Shown here: piece after piece, positions 35,094 through 50,583 of the stretch | Layout of the letters: each line of letters begins with the position of its first letter | How positions within the stretch are numbered: the stretch's first letter is position 1 | From: Adiantum capillus-veneris | Taxonomy: Eukaryota; Streptophyta; Polypodiopsida; Polypodiales; Pteridaceae | Assembly (NCBI GenBank): GCA_014529385.2 | Contig: CM043952.1 | Coordinates: forward strand, 151,927,057 to 151,991,056 | Direction of reading: 5' to 3' | Length of the DNA: 64,000 bases | Notes under the pieces: generated by a model | Told to the model about the DNA's origin: nothing | Databases searched by the model: none | The model's input: the letters and a program-made list of their open reading frames with translations, nothing else | Program-made: the position numbers and the translations under genes

Positions 35094-35622
35094 CTCTCTC
35101 TTCCAAGCTCCCTTTACACAAAGGGCATAGTGGACACATGTCAGCTTCCTACCCCAGCTGCCCCCAAGGTGCATTCAAATCCTATTGGATGGCCATAGAG
35201 GTGGACCAATGAGAATTAGACTACAGTAAATTTAGTTTACTTCATTTAAAAACACTTGATAAAAGAACCAATAAAAATTAAGCTCTCTAGAAGACTATTG
35301 GATAGTCTCCCAAGGGGTCCAATGAGCATTCAACAGCCTGATTCCTATTGGCCAAAAGACTAAGAGGTCCAATGAGAGCTTAATGGCTTGCATGATTCCT
35401 ATTGGCCAAAATGCAAAGAGGTACAATGAGAGTTTCATTGCATTATTTAAATACCTCAAGATCTCACAAAAGGGGAAAGGGGGACACATGTCACAATGCT
35501 ATCACTTATGATTCTCAATTGTCATTAGCTAAGATTTGCAGGGGCCAATAGGATCCCAGCATGAGAAAATAGCAAGAGGGGTCGACCAAGAGAGAGAGGG
35601 GGCTGATTTTTGCAAGGCATTA

Positions 35623-35703
<81 letters not shown>

Positions 35704-36395
35704 GAAGCTCATGTGTGAAGTAAAGAAGACTATCTCCTTCTCCAATCTTTAATGGAAAGCTCATCATCTTCTCCAAGCTTTTAAGAAGGGAGGCCTACAC
35801 CAAACTCTTGGCTTTGTGATACAAATCCAACCAAGAGCCAAGCTTCAATGCATGCTCGTGTCCTCTACCATGCTAATTACTAAGCTATGCTAAGCTATTG
35901 AGAGTGATTATGTGAGGAGACATACTTCTTTCTTGTTAGAATACTCCTTCTTCCTCTCGATCTACTCTCATACCCCGCTAGCTCTCACCATCTTCAAAGG
36001 TCTGTGAGGGCGTGGGTCCAAGACCGTGAGGTGATTGATGTTGTGTTTTCAAGTGTGAACTTGGTGCTTGAAGCTTCCATCTTCATTGCACCAGCCAGTT
36101 ATTGAAGGAACACAAAGTATTGTATTGTAAAATGTCTCCCTTGATGGGGGAAACCTATAATACAAAGCCTTTTGGAGGGGGGACCGAAATCTGGTCCTCA
36201 ACTATTGTCAATAGCTTAATTTCTCTCTTTTCTTGAAGTATTTTTCATGCCTATCTAACTAGGTGTTATGCTTTTGTTGCTCTCTCCATCCAAGCACTCT
36301 TGCTATGCTCATTAGGAATCTATTCTTAATGAAATGATCACTATATCTATGTTATTTTCTGCTACACACAAGTTACTAGACCATTAAATGTTACA
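34445..36395 (+). repeat. 5' LTR of the 34-41 kb gypsy element
   Basis: Starts TATCATAATAACTAATATC (the expected TG has become TA) and ends ATTAAATGTTACA. It aligns along its length with the solo LTR at 1784-3375 and is longer because of internal tandem repeats. Internal (AC)n arrays at 35054-35090 and 35625-35698 correspond to shorter ones in the solo copy. TTGGTATC follows as a primer-binding-site-like sequence. Confidence 0.88.
34600..34945 (+). repeat. ~100-130 bp tandem repeat, three copies, within the LTR
   Basis: Each copy contains GAGAAATGTGCAT, ACCCTAAGGTTCAACCC and ATGCTAAGGTTCCAAAAT. The solo LTR has one copy at about 1965-2060, so the expansion happened in this lineage. Confidence 0.88.
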
Positions 36396-36785
36396 TTGGT
36401 ATCTCTTTTCTTGCTCAAGAAGAGAGGTCCTCAAGCTAACTGTAAATGTTTGGTATTACTAATTGCAATTGAGTAAGTAGAATAGGGATTTTTCAACCTT
36501 GCAGTGCCCCTGCTTTGTCCAGATAACGGGGCATCACCATCGTGAGCTATGGTCTTAATAATGGAGTCCTACGGGGCTTGCCTACGGCTTAACCATTATT
36601 GAGCTATTAGAAGCTTGACATGAGCCAATATTGTTCTGGTGGCGAGAGCCCTCTCTTCTATTCCTTGCAATTAATGATATTTGAGCCATGTTTACAAGAG
36701 CTTGAGTGCTTTTCTAAAGGGGTTAGAGGAGTAGCAACTAGGGCATGAAGTACCAAAGTACACATAAAAATTTTACACCTAAAAG

Positions 36786-38225
36786 TTGCTAGAATGGCTA
36801 ACAATAGTAAAGAGAGTGAAATTAATGTTAATAGCTTTGATTTTGCTAATGAACAGGCTACTAATGATGCCCCTAAGCTTGTTAATTACCTTGTTACTAG
36901 GATTCAATAAGCCATGGGAAATCCATCTCTCCAAAGTGAAGTGCAACAACAGCTACGTGCTCATGGGATTCTCCAAACTCCCCACCAAGAAGAGAGAGTA
37001 CCTAGGAAGCCTCCTTGTGAGACTTACAAAAGAGGCCTTTCTTCGATAAGGGACGAAGAAGAGGATCTGTACGAAGGGCTGAAAAATCTACTACTTGACG
37101 ATGCATCTCCTTCCCAAAGGAGAACTCAAGTTTCAATGGTAGAGCCCCCACCGAAAGAACGCAAAAGAAGTGAGTCTCCTGTCACCTTGGTGGAGATGGC
37201 TCCACGAAGAGAACGGGAAAAACGCTCTCCAACACCCCTCAAACGGAGAAGACCATTGCATACTTCTCCACACCATAATTCAAAGAGGGACGAGAGGAAA
37301 CAAGAGAAGAAAAAGGTGAGAAAGAGGTCACCCTCTTTTCCATCCTCCTCAAATTCTTGTTCTTCTGAAGAAGTGATGGTGCAACTTTTGAACCACCTAA
37401 GAAGAGGCCATAGGGAATCCTATGCCACGTGGAAGAGGTCATCCAAGCTCAAAAAGTTCAAAGAGGGAGGAGACAACATCTCTTTCCCTACCTACAATGG
37501 CACCTTTGGTGCTACGGACAAAGTCTTGGCCTTCATCCAACAATTTGATGCAGCTTTTGGAGATGAGGGCTTCACGGAGTCCTCTAAGCTATGCCATGTA
37601 GCTATGCATTTTCAAAAGTCCGCCGAGCAATGGTGTTCTAGACTATGAGCAAATGGTGAAGCTCCACGAACATGGAAAGCTTTACGAGCTTCCATCATGA
37701 ACCAGGTTTTGGCTACCGATGCCAAAGACAAAGTACTCACCGAATGGCAAATCTTGAAGCTCTCTCCCTACAAATCTATTCACAAATATGTAGACTTTAG
37801 GATTTGCATCTCAAAGCCAGTGTCTTCAAAAAGATGGATTTTTGAGAGCAAAAACAACAATTTTCTGCGGGTTTAACTGAAGATATGGCAGAGTATGTCA
37901 ACTCTCAAAGGCCATGCACCATATCTGCGGTCATACACCATACCATGGTGGCTTCACAAATCAATTTCCAATGAGGGGCTAAGAAAAATCTTAAGCCCAC
38001 GGAGAACAAGGACCGTAATAACAAGCCCAACGGGAAGACAATGTCCAAAAGTCTCCTAAAGGCAACACCAACAACAACAAAGCTAAGGAGAAGGGAGTTT
38101 ATAAAGGCAAAAATAAACTCTCTACTGAAGAGCTAGAGTGTTATCGTAAAGATAACCATTGTTTCAAGTGTGGGGAGCAAGGGCATGCCTATCGTGCTTG
38201 TCGCCACAAGAATACAAAAAAATGA
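36786..38225 (+). pseudogene. Gypsy gag with zinc knuckle
   Basis: The main open part is 36914-37648. A basic low-complexity centre (PKERKRSESPVTLVEM, KRRRPLHTSPHHNSKRDERK) is followed by a gag core: DNISFPTYNGTFGATDKVLA, FIQQFDAAFGDEGFTESSKL. TGA at 37646 interrupts, and similarity continues in frame (APRTWKALRASIMNQVLATD). After more frame changes the zinc knuckle CFKCGEQGHAYRAC (CX2CX4HX4C intact) lies at about 38160-38205. Gag proteins form the virus-like particle and bind the RNA. Confidence 0.82.
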
Positions 38226-39050
38226 GCCTCCTAGAGCTACCTTGGTTGAAATCCAAGAAGAGGATGCTCACCACAAAGGATCTCCTCTATGCCATGCTTG
38301 GGGAAAGGTAAAAGAGCATGATGATTTCATTCTCTTTGACCCTGGTTCTACTCAAAATTTCATATCCACAGAGTTGGCCACCAAGCTAGGCATCCAAGCC
38401 TATGATATGGGAGATGTCCTACCCGCCAATGGTGCTTTCGAGGGGCAAGAAGCCTTAGTCAATCCCTAATTGGGTAATTGAGGCTCCATGGCCAAAGCTA
38501 TGTGGACAAGGAGAACTTATTTATCTCTCCTCTCAAGCACGATGATGTAATCCTAGGGACACCATGGTTTGATCTCATGGCTACCAATGTTAAATTCCCT
38601 AAAAGGCAAATCTACTTTATGTTCAAGGAAAAAGATATGTACATAGATGCTAAGGAGTTGGGTAACACCATACCCATTTTACATACGCAAGCTTTCAATA
38701 AGTCAATAAAGAGCTCTATTTTTGTGTACAAGATTTTTGTTAAAGATTCTCAAAATGAACCTAATGCTTTAGCAAAAGAAAATATAAACAATCACAAGGA
38801 ATTAGAGTTATCCAATTTTCTCAAGGGATTTCAAGATGTTTTTATTGACGACATCCCTTGTGAACTACCTCCTAAACGAGGCAATGACGACCATGCAACT
38901 GAACTTCTTCCAGGAAGTTCAACGCCTAATAAACCTCCTTATAGACTTTCCCAAGCTCAACATGAGGAGATTATGCGGCAAGTGCATGGGTTATTTGAGA
39001 AGGGCATGGTTAGGCCTAGCTCATCTCCATTTTGTTCACCCGTGTTATAG
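38170..39050 (+). pseudogene. Gypsy protease and RT N-terminus
   Basis: Protease reads DDFILFDPGSTQNFISTELA, with D-P-G in place of the usual D-S/T-G. After a frame change at about 38470 the reading 38478-39050 continues DVILGTPWFDLMATN, then the pre-RT segment FLKGFQDVFIDDIPCELPPK, PPYRLSQAQHEEIMRQVHGL and [15 protein letters not shown], ending in a stop. Confidence 0.8.
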
Positions 39051-40267
39051 TGCAAAAGAAAGATGGCACATATCGTATGTGTGTCAACTATAGAGCACTA
39101 AATAGGATCACTATCAAAAATAGGTTTCCCGTTCCACGGGTAGAAGACCTATTTAATAGGTCGACCTAAAAAGTGGCTACCATCAAATAAGGAGAGTCGA
39201 TCAAGACATTGTAAAGACCGCATTTCGCACTATGTTTGGTCTTTACAAATACATTGTCATGCCTTTTGGCTTAACCAATGCACCAACCACATTTAACCGC
39301 TTAATGGAGAAGCTATTTTGGCCTCATCGAACCTTTACTGGAGTGTTCTTTGATGATATAATCATCTACTCTAAATCACTAGACGAACACAAGAAACACC
39401 TCCATGTAATATTTCAAGTCTTACAAAAGAATAAACTTTATATTGATCGAAAGAAAAATGAGTTTTTCTTATAAGAGATTCAGTATCTAGATCACATTAT
39501 CTCTCAAGATGGCATCCAAATGGATCCATCAAAGCTAGAGGTAATAAAAGGATGGCCTAATCCAAGGAATCTACATGAACTAAGAAGCTTTATAGATATG
39601 TGTGCATACTATAGATGCTTCATAGAAAAGTTGTCACAAATCGCGGGACCATTACATGAACTAGCAAAGAAAAACATTAGGTATACATGGTCTGCCAAGG
39701 AGAACAATGCTTTTGAAAAGCTTAAAAAAAAGCTTATCTCTCAACCTGTGCTTACACTGTTGGATCTCTCAAAACCATTTGAGGTCCAATGTGACGCTTG
39801 TGGTGATTGCCTTGGAGCTGTTTTGCTCCAAGAAGGGCACGCCATAGCCTATGAAATTCGACAGCTCTACCCTATTGAGCAAGCCCTAGGCATATATGAA
39901 AAGGAGCTCCTCGCAGTTCTACATGCCTTAGACTTGTGGAAGCACTATTTATTGGGGACTCTTTCATTCTGCAGAGACAGATCACCGAGGCCTTAAGTAC
40001 TTCATGACACAGACCAAGCTCTCCGACAAACAAATGAGGTGGGCAAACTTCCTTTTACAATTTCATTTTCAAATTGCTGATGTTGATGGCAACAAGCATA
40101 ATCAAGTAGCCTATGCACTCTCAAGATGGCCAAGAGTGAATGTGGTTTCCATAGAAACTCACAATGATCTATCTTCTATGATAGATGAGTACTCTATTGA
40201 TCCCGATTTTAGAGATGTGATTTCAGCACTTGTACTAGGGAAGAAAGAAGAACCATTTACTTTATAA
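39051..40267 (+). pseudogene. Gypsy reverse transcriptase and RNase H
   Basis: RT pieces are spread over several frames. 39232-39474 has VMPFGLTNAPTTFNRLMEKL and the catalytic FFDDIIIYSKS, ending in TAA. 39520-39996 carries the RT thumb and RNase H (LHELRSFIDMCAYYRCFIEK, FEVQCDACGDCLGAVLLQEG, IYEKELLAVLHALDLWKHYL). A frameshift leads to 40004-40267 (QTKLSDKQMRWANFLLQFHF). The RNase H aspartate and glutamate are visible. Confidence 0.87.
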
Positions 40268-41344
40268 ATGGTTATCTTCTCTATGGCAATAGACTATGTG
40301 TTACTAACTCACTACGTGAGAAAGTAATGTATGAATCTCATGCTCCTCCTTATGCGGGGCATAGAGAGATTCAGTCTACCATTAAGGGGATTGAGACATA
40401 TTTCTATTGGCCTGACATGAAATCAAACATACAAGAGTATGTCTCTAAATGTGTGGTATGCCAAAAGATGAAGTTTGATAGAGGGAAGCAACTTGGATTT
40501 CTTCAACCTTTGCCAATCCCTAATTCACCATGGGAGAGCATGTCCATGGATTTTATCTTTGGATTGCCTAAGTCTATCCATGGGATACGGGAATATGGAC
40601 GATAGTAGACAAGTTCAATAAACAAGCTCATTTTATACTTGTCCAAAAAGACTATCAAAGCCCATCAAATGGCAACCCTCTTCATATCACAAATCTTCAA
40701 GTACCATGGCTTGCCAATGTCCATAGTATCAGATAGAGATCCTAGAATGACCAGTAATTTCTAGAAGGGTCTCTTTGAAAATTTAGGGACAAGGCTAAAC
40801 TTCTCTTTGGCCTATCATACGCAAACGGATGGCCAAAGTGAAATAGCTAACCTAAAAATTCTTGATCTACTAAAAGCCTATGTAACGGAAGTAGATCAAA
40901 GGTCTCAATGGGAGAAGTACTTACCGTTAGTGGAGTATGCTTACAATAACACTATACATACCTCCACCAAAAAAGAACATTTTGAGGTAATTGAGGGAAG
41001 ATCTAAAAGTCCCCTGCTAGTTAAGGTACACGGGAAGATCTTCGTTGGCAGATGAGTATAGCCGAGACCTAAAAGAATCTTTCCAAAAGATTAAGGATGC
41101 TATCTCTATCTCACAACAAAGGCAAAAGGCTGTTGCTGATAAGCACAAAAGAGATCAAGCCTTTAAACAAAATGATTGGGTCTTGCTTAAATTTCCCAAG
41201 GCTTGATTAAGGCACACAACAGGCAAGAATCCTATGGGACACCAAAAGTACTATGCTAAGTTAGCAAAAAGTACGCTCACACACAATGCTTTCCATATGA
41301 GCCTTCTAAAGCCTTACAAAGGAGAGCCACCTCAAGAACCAACT
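40268..41344 (+). pseudogene. Gypsy integrase, C-terminus truncated
   Basis: Zinc region: HAPPYAGHREIQSTIKGIET, then FYWPDMKSNIQEYVSKCVVC. Catalytic core: SMDFIFGLPKS (first Asp), IVSDRDPRM (second Asp) and YHTQTDGQSEIANLKILDLL (Glu). Then PLVEYAYNNTIHTS and, after frame changes, the C-terminal FHMSLLKPYKGEPPQEP at 41298-41340. A chromodomain, if present originally, is lost because the sequence jumps into LTR at 41345. Confidence 0.85.
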
Positions 41345-41812
41345 ATAAGAATACTCCTTCTTCCTATCGATCTACTCTCATACCCCACTAGCTCTCACCA
41401 TCTTCAAAGGTGTGTGAGGTCTTGGGTCTGAGACCGTGAGGGAATTGATGTTGTGTTTTCAAGTGTGAGCTTGGTGCTTGAAGCTTCCATCTTCATTGCA
41501 CCAGCCAGTTATTGAAGGGACACAACGTATTGTATTGTAAAATATCTCCCTTGATGGGGGGAACCTATAATACAAAGCCTTTTGTAGGGGGACCGACTCC
41601 ATCTAAATCCAGTCCTCAACTATTGCCAATAGCTTAATTTCTCTCTCTTTTTGAAGTATTGTTCATGCCTATCTAACTAGATGTTATGCTTTTGTTGCTC
41701 TCTCCATCCAAGCACTCTTGCTATGCTCATTAGGATCTATTCTTAATGAAATGCTCAATATGTCTATGTTATTTTCCACTACACACAAGTTCCTAGACCA
41801 TTAAATGTTACA
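41345..41812 (+). repeat. Truncated 3' LTR
   Basis: Matches 35939-36395 of the 5' LTR, ending CCATTAAATGTTACA. The first ~1.5 kb are absent. Confidence 0.88.
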
Positions 41813-42440
41813 TATTTATGCATAGTAAATCTGGTGGTGCACTGGTAAGGATTTGGGTCTTGTGCTCCATATTTGCCCTTTCCTCTGCCATGATCTCAAC
41901 AAAGTTGTGTCTCGTAGATGGTATGGATGATGTGAATCCTGGAGGTGATCTAAGTTGTGCTCGTTGTGTAGAGGGTAGGTGCATCGGGTCTATTATAGGC
42001 TCATCAACACTACTTTGAGAAGGAGAATAGTGTAGTCCACACAACATTTTATAGGTATCCTCATCGTAAATGCTCCTATAGGTACCTCGTAAGGAACCTG
42101 GTGGGGTAGCACTCACTATGTCATAGGGAGTGTACTCTCCAAATCTAACTTTCTTCCTCATGTACATCCTCCGATCCTCATTAGCATACAATGGTTTGGT
42201 CTCAAATATGTCCAAAGATACAGTCTATGGTAGCTCAAAGGTTTTTGGACGATCCTCACAAAGTACTAACATGACATGCTCTGGAATCTCCTCCATCACG
42301 CGTCTACAAGATGTACCAAAACCATCAAGAAGCAGTCTAGGCAAGGTGGAGTGTGCTCGGGCTCTAAACATTTGGAAACTATGGGATAGTTTGTGGACTA
42401 AATCTGGATATTCCTATGTTGGGTGTCGACATGTGTGTAT
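41808..42440 (-). pseudogene. Unrecognised coding fragment cut off by the LTR
   Basis: The minus strand is open from about 42440 to 41808 with one TAG at about 42227. It reads HKLSHSFQMFRARAHSTLPR, RRVMEEIPEHVMLVLCED, MYMRKKVRFGEYTPYDIVSA and YRSIYDEDTYKMLCGLHYSP. Composition looks like genuine protein, but I do not recognise a family. Its 3' end coincides with the outer boundary of the 3' LTR at 41812, so that insertion probably truncated it. A PBS-like boundary at 45.7 kb on the same strand makes the gag-side ORF of a large gypsy one possibility; a host gene fragment is another. Confidence 0.4.
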
Positions 42441-45700
<3,260 letters not shown>

Positions 45701-45716
45701 TTAGGCTACCGTCCCC

Positions 45717-45738
45717 CAAAACGGCACCAAATGATGGC
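45717..45738 (-). other. Candidate retrotransposon primer binding site and LTR end
   Basis: On the minus strand an LTR-like end GGGAGCCATCA is followed by TT and TGGTGCCGTTTTGGGGGACG. CA end, two-base gap, then TGG with GCCG matches the layout of Athila/Tat-type gypsy elements. The LTR would extend right from about 45735, possibly up to the Copia-3 LTR at 46863. Confidence 0.45.
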
Positions 45739-46862
45739 TCCCTTTGTAGCATAGCTCCAATGAATCAACATAATTGTCAATCTGTGGACGGTAGTGACCG
45801 GCTAAAGCATGGAAGCAGCACACTTGGGTGAGTGTGTGAGGGTAATGAGATAGAAATGAGTGGGAAAATCATGAGAGGCCATCTAGATTAGAGAAGAAAG
45901 AACTAATGAAAGGGATTAGTGTTGTGCATAAATGCGAAAACTTATGAAAATCACACACTGCTCTTCGCTGCATCCTCGACTATCCTTGTAGGCACATCCT
46001 AATCACGAGCTCACCCAAGCTCATGGAGTTACGATTAAGCCAATGCATGCACAAATCCTAATCTACACATTTCTCTAATCATGCATATAATACCATAATC
46101 AAACACACAATAGGCAATCAAGAATTAGAGAGCAATTAGTTCTTAATCTACACACATCAAGACACTAATACACAACATTAGTGAAAAGCAAGAGATAAGC
46201 AAGAGGACTCAACTTCAATGCATGTGTTAATCAATTCGTGAAGAGAGTACATGCGGCTCCAAGCTTCCACCTCCATATCCTCCTTCTTCTCCTCTCTACT
46301 CTAGGTTTTCTCTCAAAATGATATCTCCCCTTTCACATGACCTACAATTCACTTATATGCTTAGGGTTTTAAAAACAAATGGATGACCGCTCAAGGCACA
46401 TAAAGTGAAATAATAGATACAATTTGGAACTTGTAAAGAGTCCATGAACCTATACAATATAAATGGAAAAATATGCTTGTGGAGAAGAGGTAAACAGCTA
46501 CTGGTGTTGGACGCTGCTTGTTGCAGGTTTCTTTTTTGAAACTCACACTTTTGAATCCCTCAGCCATATAGGTGTATGATCTCTTTGAAGAAGTATCTGA
46601 AAGACTCTCCTCCAAGATTGGCTCTAAGGCGGGTTGGTCTCTTCATTGACACTACCATTGGTTGAAATATGGCTTGATTGGTCTCTACTACTAAGGTTTC
46701 TTCTTTGATCAAATTTGCTTGATTGTAAATACATCAAGAAAACAAAGCTTGCAAAAGCCTGACCTGTTACCTTTTATGATGCATTCACTTCTTCGACCAA
46801 AGACAACTTATTACAGCTCTGATCTACATAACCTGTACAAAATTCACTTGGTGGTTATAGCT

Positions 46863-47087
46863 TGTTGGAATTAGGGTTGCAAGAAAACACACACAGCTTG
46901 GAGAAGACGAAGGAAGCTCAAGGCACACAATAGAGAGCGTATTACTTAGTGTGTAATGAAAAAGATAGATAGCCCTAGAGTGATGGGCGTATATACAACG
47001 CACGGGGGAAAAAACTTCCTAAAGAGGGAAAAAATGCCCCGGAAGTGGTGTGTTCACACACATCACTACCACATGTATATGGTAACA
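46863..47087 (-). repeat. Copia-3 3' LTR
   Basis: 225 bp bounded by TG and CA, with the polypurine tract (complement of AATCCCCCCTGGA) at 47088-47100. About 9% different by eye from the 5' LTR at 61133-61359. Confidence 0.9.
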
Positions 47088-47255
47088 AATCCCCCCTGGA
47101 GTGATGCGGTGAATGAGAACCGGAACATGAGTAAAGGGAATTGCCATTCCCTGAGGACATGATCAGTCCACAAAGGGGAGTAAGCCCAAAGCTTTGCAGA
47201 AAGTTTCGAGCTTCTCACAAGACAATGACTTTATGAAAATATATGCAAGGTTGTT

Positions 47256-49009
47256 CTATGTTGGCACATAAGCCAAGCTCATCTCTCCTGTTGAGAGCCT
47301 CTCCCTGACGTAGTGGTAATTCACCTCAATGTGCTTTGTGCGAGCATGAAAAACTGGATTCCTCGCAATTGCCAATGCGCTTTGGTTGTCAGTGTAGATA
47401 GTGTTGGTAGTGTCTTGTCCAACACCCAAATCAGCCATAAGGCGACATCTGAGCCATACACACTCAACCGTAGCTGTGAAGTGTACCCTGTACTCAACCT
47501 CACAACTAGAAGTGGCCATAGTAGGTTGCTTCTTGCTCAACATGAACTACCAAGCATGAAACAAAAACCACTTGTGGACACTCGAGTGTCAAAACAACCA
47601 ACCCAATCTGATTCTGAAAAAGCATGTAAGTCTAGCGGTAATGATCCCCCCTTAGGATAAAACAAGCCAAGATGTGAAGTGCCACTAAGGTAGAGGAAAA
47701 TCCTCTTGACAACCTGCCAATGCTTAGACCCTGGGCTATGCATAAATTTGCTAACCTGTGAGACTGCAAATTGAATATCCGGCATTGTGTTGCATACATA
47801 AATGAGGCATCCAATAGCAATTTGGTAAAGAGTGACATCTGCAGGATCACTGGTATCATGAAGACTCAATTTCAAACCTGTTTCCATGGGAGTGGCAATA
47901 GGTTTGCAATCCTCAAGTCCAAACTTACGTAGCAATGTCTCTATGTAACTTTTTTGACACAAGGCAATACCACCGTCACACTGCTAATACTGTATACCCA
48001 AGTAATGATGCAAAATCCCCAAATCTTTCATCTTGAAAGTAGTATTCAAATCAGTCTTAAATTCACGAATATGTCTCTCATATGGTCCAGTGATCAGCAA
48101 ATCATCTACATAAAGAACCACAATGAGAAGTACATCACCCTCACGCTTTACATACAATGTGCTTTTTGTTGGACTGTTACGAAATCCTTGTTTGACCAAA
48201 TACCGAGCATGAGGAGATTGCTTCAACCCATACAAAGCCTTGTTACATCTACACACTTTGTTCTCTTGTCCTTTCTTGATAAAACCGCGAGGCTGCGTTA
48301 CATAAACTTCCTCAAATATGTCACTATTCAAGAAAGCAGTAACAATGTCTGATTGATGTACATCCCAACCAAAACGAGCTGCGAATGCACGTAAAAAATT
48401 CATAGTAGTCGTACGAAATAATCTATGCCTTTTTGCTGTGCATAACCCTTTGCAACAAGTCGAGCTTTATGGCAATCGCTCTCACCATCCGGCTTCATTT
48501 CAACTTGTAAACCCACTTCGTACCAATGGCCTTTTTTCTAGGAGGCAAATCACATAAAGTCCATGTTTCATTTTCTATAAGTGCATCAGATTTTGATTGC
48601 ATGGCAACCATCCAATTTTTTGAATTTTGTGCTTCATCTCAAAAGACAGAGGTTCCTCAACATCGTGTAAGCTAGATATAGCCAAAACATAACAATCTGA
48701 TGCATAAGATGCATGGCGAGAGCCTGAACGAGTACAACTAGATAGAGGTGCATCCAATTTACTATCATGCAATGTATGCACCAACCATTTTGGCATACCT
48801 CTAGCCTGCTCATTTTCAACCCTTTCTTCATCAAGTACATCATGTACATCTGCATCAGTAATAGGCTGATCAGTAACATTTTTGAAAACCCCCATAGGCT
48901 GTATATTTGCCTCATTGGAATTTACATTCGAACTTCCACCACTGAAAAGAGGCAACAAAGTGTCATAAATGTCCCGTGAGCTTAGATTACTATCTCTAGT
49001 ACATGACAG
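47256..49009 (-). pseudogene. Copia-3 reverse transcriptase and RNase H
   Basis: Reading right to left: the segment before RT (49009-48575) has GMPKWLVHTLHDSKLDAPLS. RT follows at 48403-47984 with FGWDVHQSDIVTAFLN, KALYGLKQSPHARY and the catalytic LYVDDLLITGP. A six-codon deletion follows HARY compared with Copia-2. Then RNase H: TPMETGLKLSLHD, YLSGTSHLGLFYPKGG, RVSTSGFCFMLGSSC, KQPTMATSSCEVEYRVHFTA and HYVRERLSTGEMSLAYVPT at 47256. Frameshifts lie near 47540 and 48450. Second half of the polyprotein; inactive as written. Confidence 0.88.
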
Positions 49010-50318
49010 TGATCCGAGCCTATCACAAATTTTTTGGTTACTATATTTTTTTGGTTTTCCCTGCTTCTAGAGGTTTACAATAAAAGAAAGAGTGAGAACA
49101 ACCTCTTGGAAAAATTCAAAAAATGACTTGATGGGAATTTTTCCTTGACTAGTTCACAGGAGGTGAAAGGTAGAACCTAGTGGTAAAGGGAAGGGAAAAT
49201 ATGTAAATGTGAAAAGAAAAGATATGATGTGTTTCTGGAGCCATGCACCCATGATTCAAGGGTCATGAGGGGCTCATATCATCATGGCTTTGGAGCCATA
49301 TGATGATTCAAACAGATGGGACCCAGGTGGAAGACTTGGTGAAGGAAGGAAACAGACACATGATTTTGTTGGATTTTTAAAAAATACGTCCACTCTGATC
49401 CAAGAAAAGTTGTCTTCATCAAAGTTGTAGCTTATGAGCTGGAGATTCTGACCATATTTTTTTAATAATTTTTGCAGCTACGGTCTACGAGATATGGTAA
49501 AAATAGTGGACGCAAGTTTTTTCAAATGTGGTGGAGACCACCCCCTCTACCTTTACACACACACCCTTCCTTTTCCACATTGAGTCCTTCTCTAAAAATC
49601 AGCCATTAGTCTCCTCACCCTCCCCTCCTTCCTCCTCTCTCTCAAGCTCATAAAACCATCACAAATTCCTCTTCTAATCACCTCTCAAATCATGCTTAAT
49701 CTTGTTGTAATTCATAATTTTTCATTCAACCCCTTTCTATTATTACTAGATATGCATTGATTTTATGTAGATTCTTTACATTTTAAAATAAGGAAGCTCT
49801 TGGACTCAAGCTATGGAGGAAGGAGTGAAGACAACACAAGTAATGATGGAGCCAATTAGTTGCAAATTGGTCAACAAATCACTTGGAAGGAGCTTCTTCA
49901 TTGGTGGAATGTCACTAATCAAGCTTCATTTGTACAAATTGCACTTGGATCTTAACCTCACTCCTAATCACTCTCTTGCCTATATAAAGATCCCCCCCCC
50001 CCTTTGTAATTTCAAGTCTCCCTCAGCCTCATTGAGTCTTTGTATCACTCATCATGAGCCCATAAAGCTCATTCATTCACTCTATTCTTTGCACATTCTA
50101 GAGTGCAAACTGTTTTGTGCTAGTAACCTCCCCTCCTCTTACTTATGTTAATTAAGAGAGATCTTTTATGTGTGTGTGAGAGTGCTTGATGTGATTTTGG
50201 CTAAATCTTGAGTTGTTGTTTAGTAATCTACATGCAATTTGTGTTGGGAGTGCTTGAAGTTATCCATTCCTTGTACACACATTGAGGTTAATGCTTCATT
50301 CATAGTGATAGCTCTCTC

Positions 50319-50383
<65 letters not shown>

Positions 50384-50497
50384 GTAGCGGTCCTAGTCCA
50401 TGCTTTCAAGACTAGGTGGTGCCCTCATCTCATTTCCCTTGTGGCGCAATGGAGTTTGTTTTGGTGTAGAGGCTGCCATTCCAAATTTCCTTCGTCA
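49010..50497 (+). repeat. 5' LTR of the nested gypsy
   Basis: From TGATCCGAGCC to TTCCTTCGTCA, 1488 bp, with a TATA box TATATAA at 49981-49987, a C run, and (TC)n at 50312-50379. Almost identical to 56916-58422. Confidence 0.93.
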
Positions 50498-50515
50498 TAA
50501 GTTGGTGACCCCACG
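50498..50515 (+). other. Primer-binding-site-like sequence of the nested gypsy
   Basis: TAAGTTGGTGACCCCACG follows the LTR end after a few bases. TGG plus GTGACCCC would pair with a tRNA 3' end; the tRNA identity is not certain. Confidence 0.55.
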
Positions 50516-50583
50516 GAGGTGTTCTCAAGCAGCGCTCTCCCAATCCTATGAAGGAAGGTCCATCAACTTCTCCAAGACTTCCA

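Larger units (their letters stand above)
34445..41812 (+). mobile_element. Ty3/gypsy retrotransposon, decayed, with truncated 3' LTR
   Basis: Full 5' LTR, gag, protease, RT, RNase H and integrase in canonical gypsy order, then a 3' LTR fragment (41345-41812) that lacks its first ~1.5 kb. The integrase ORF runs directly into the LTR interior at about 41345, so a deletion removed the C-terminus, polypurine tract and LTR start. No matching target duplication: ATATC at left, TATTT at right. Confidence 0.87.

Noticed and set aside
34445-41817. Target-site duplication for the 34-41 kb gypsy
   Set aside because: Flanking pentamers ATATC and TATTT do not match and the 3' LTR is truncated.
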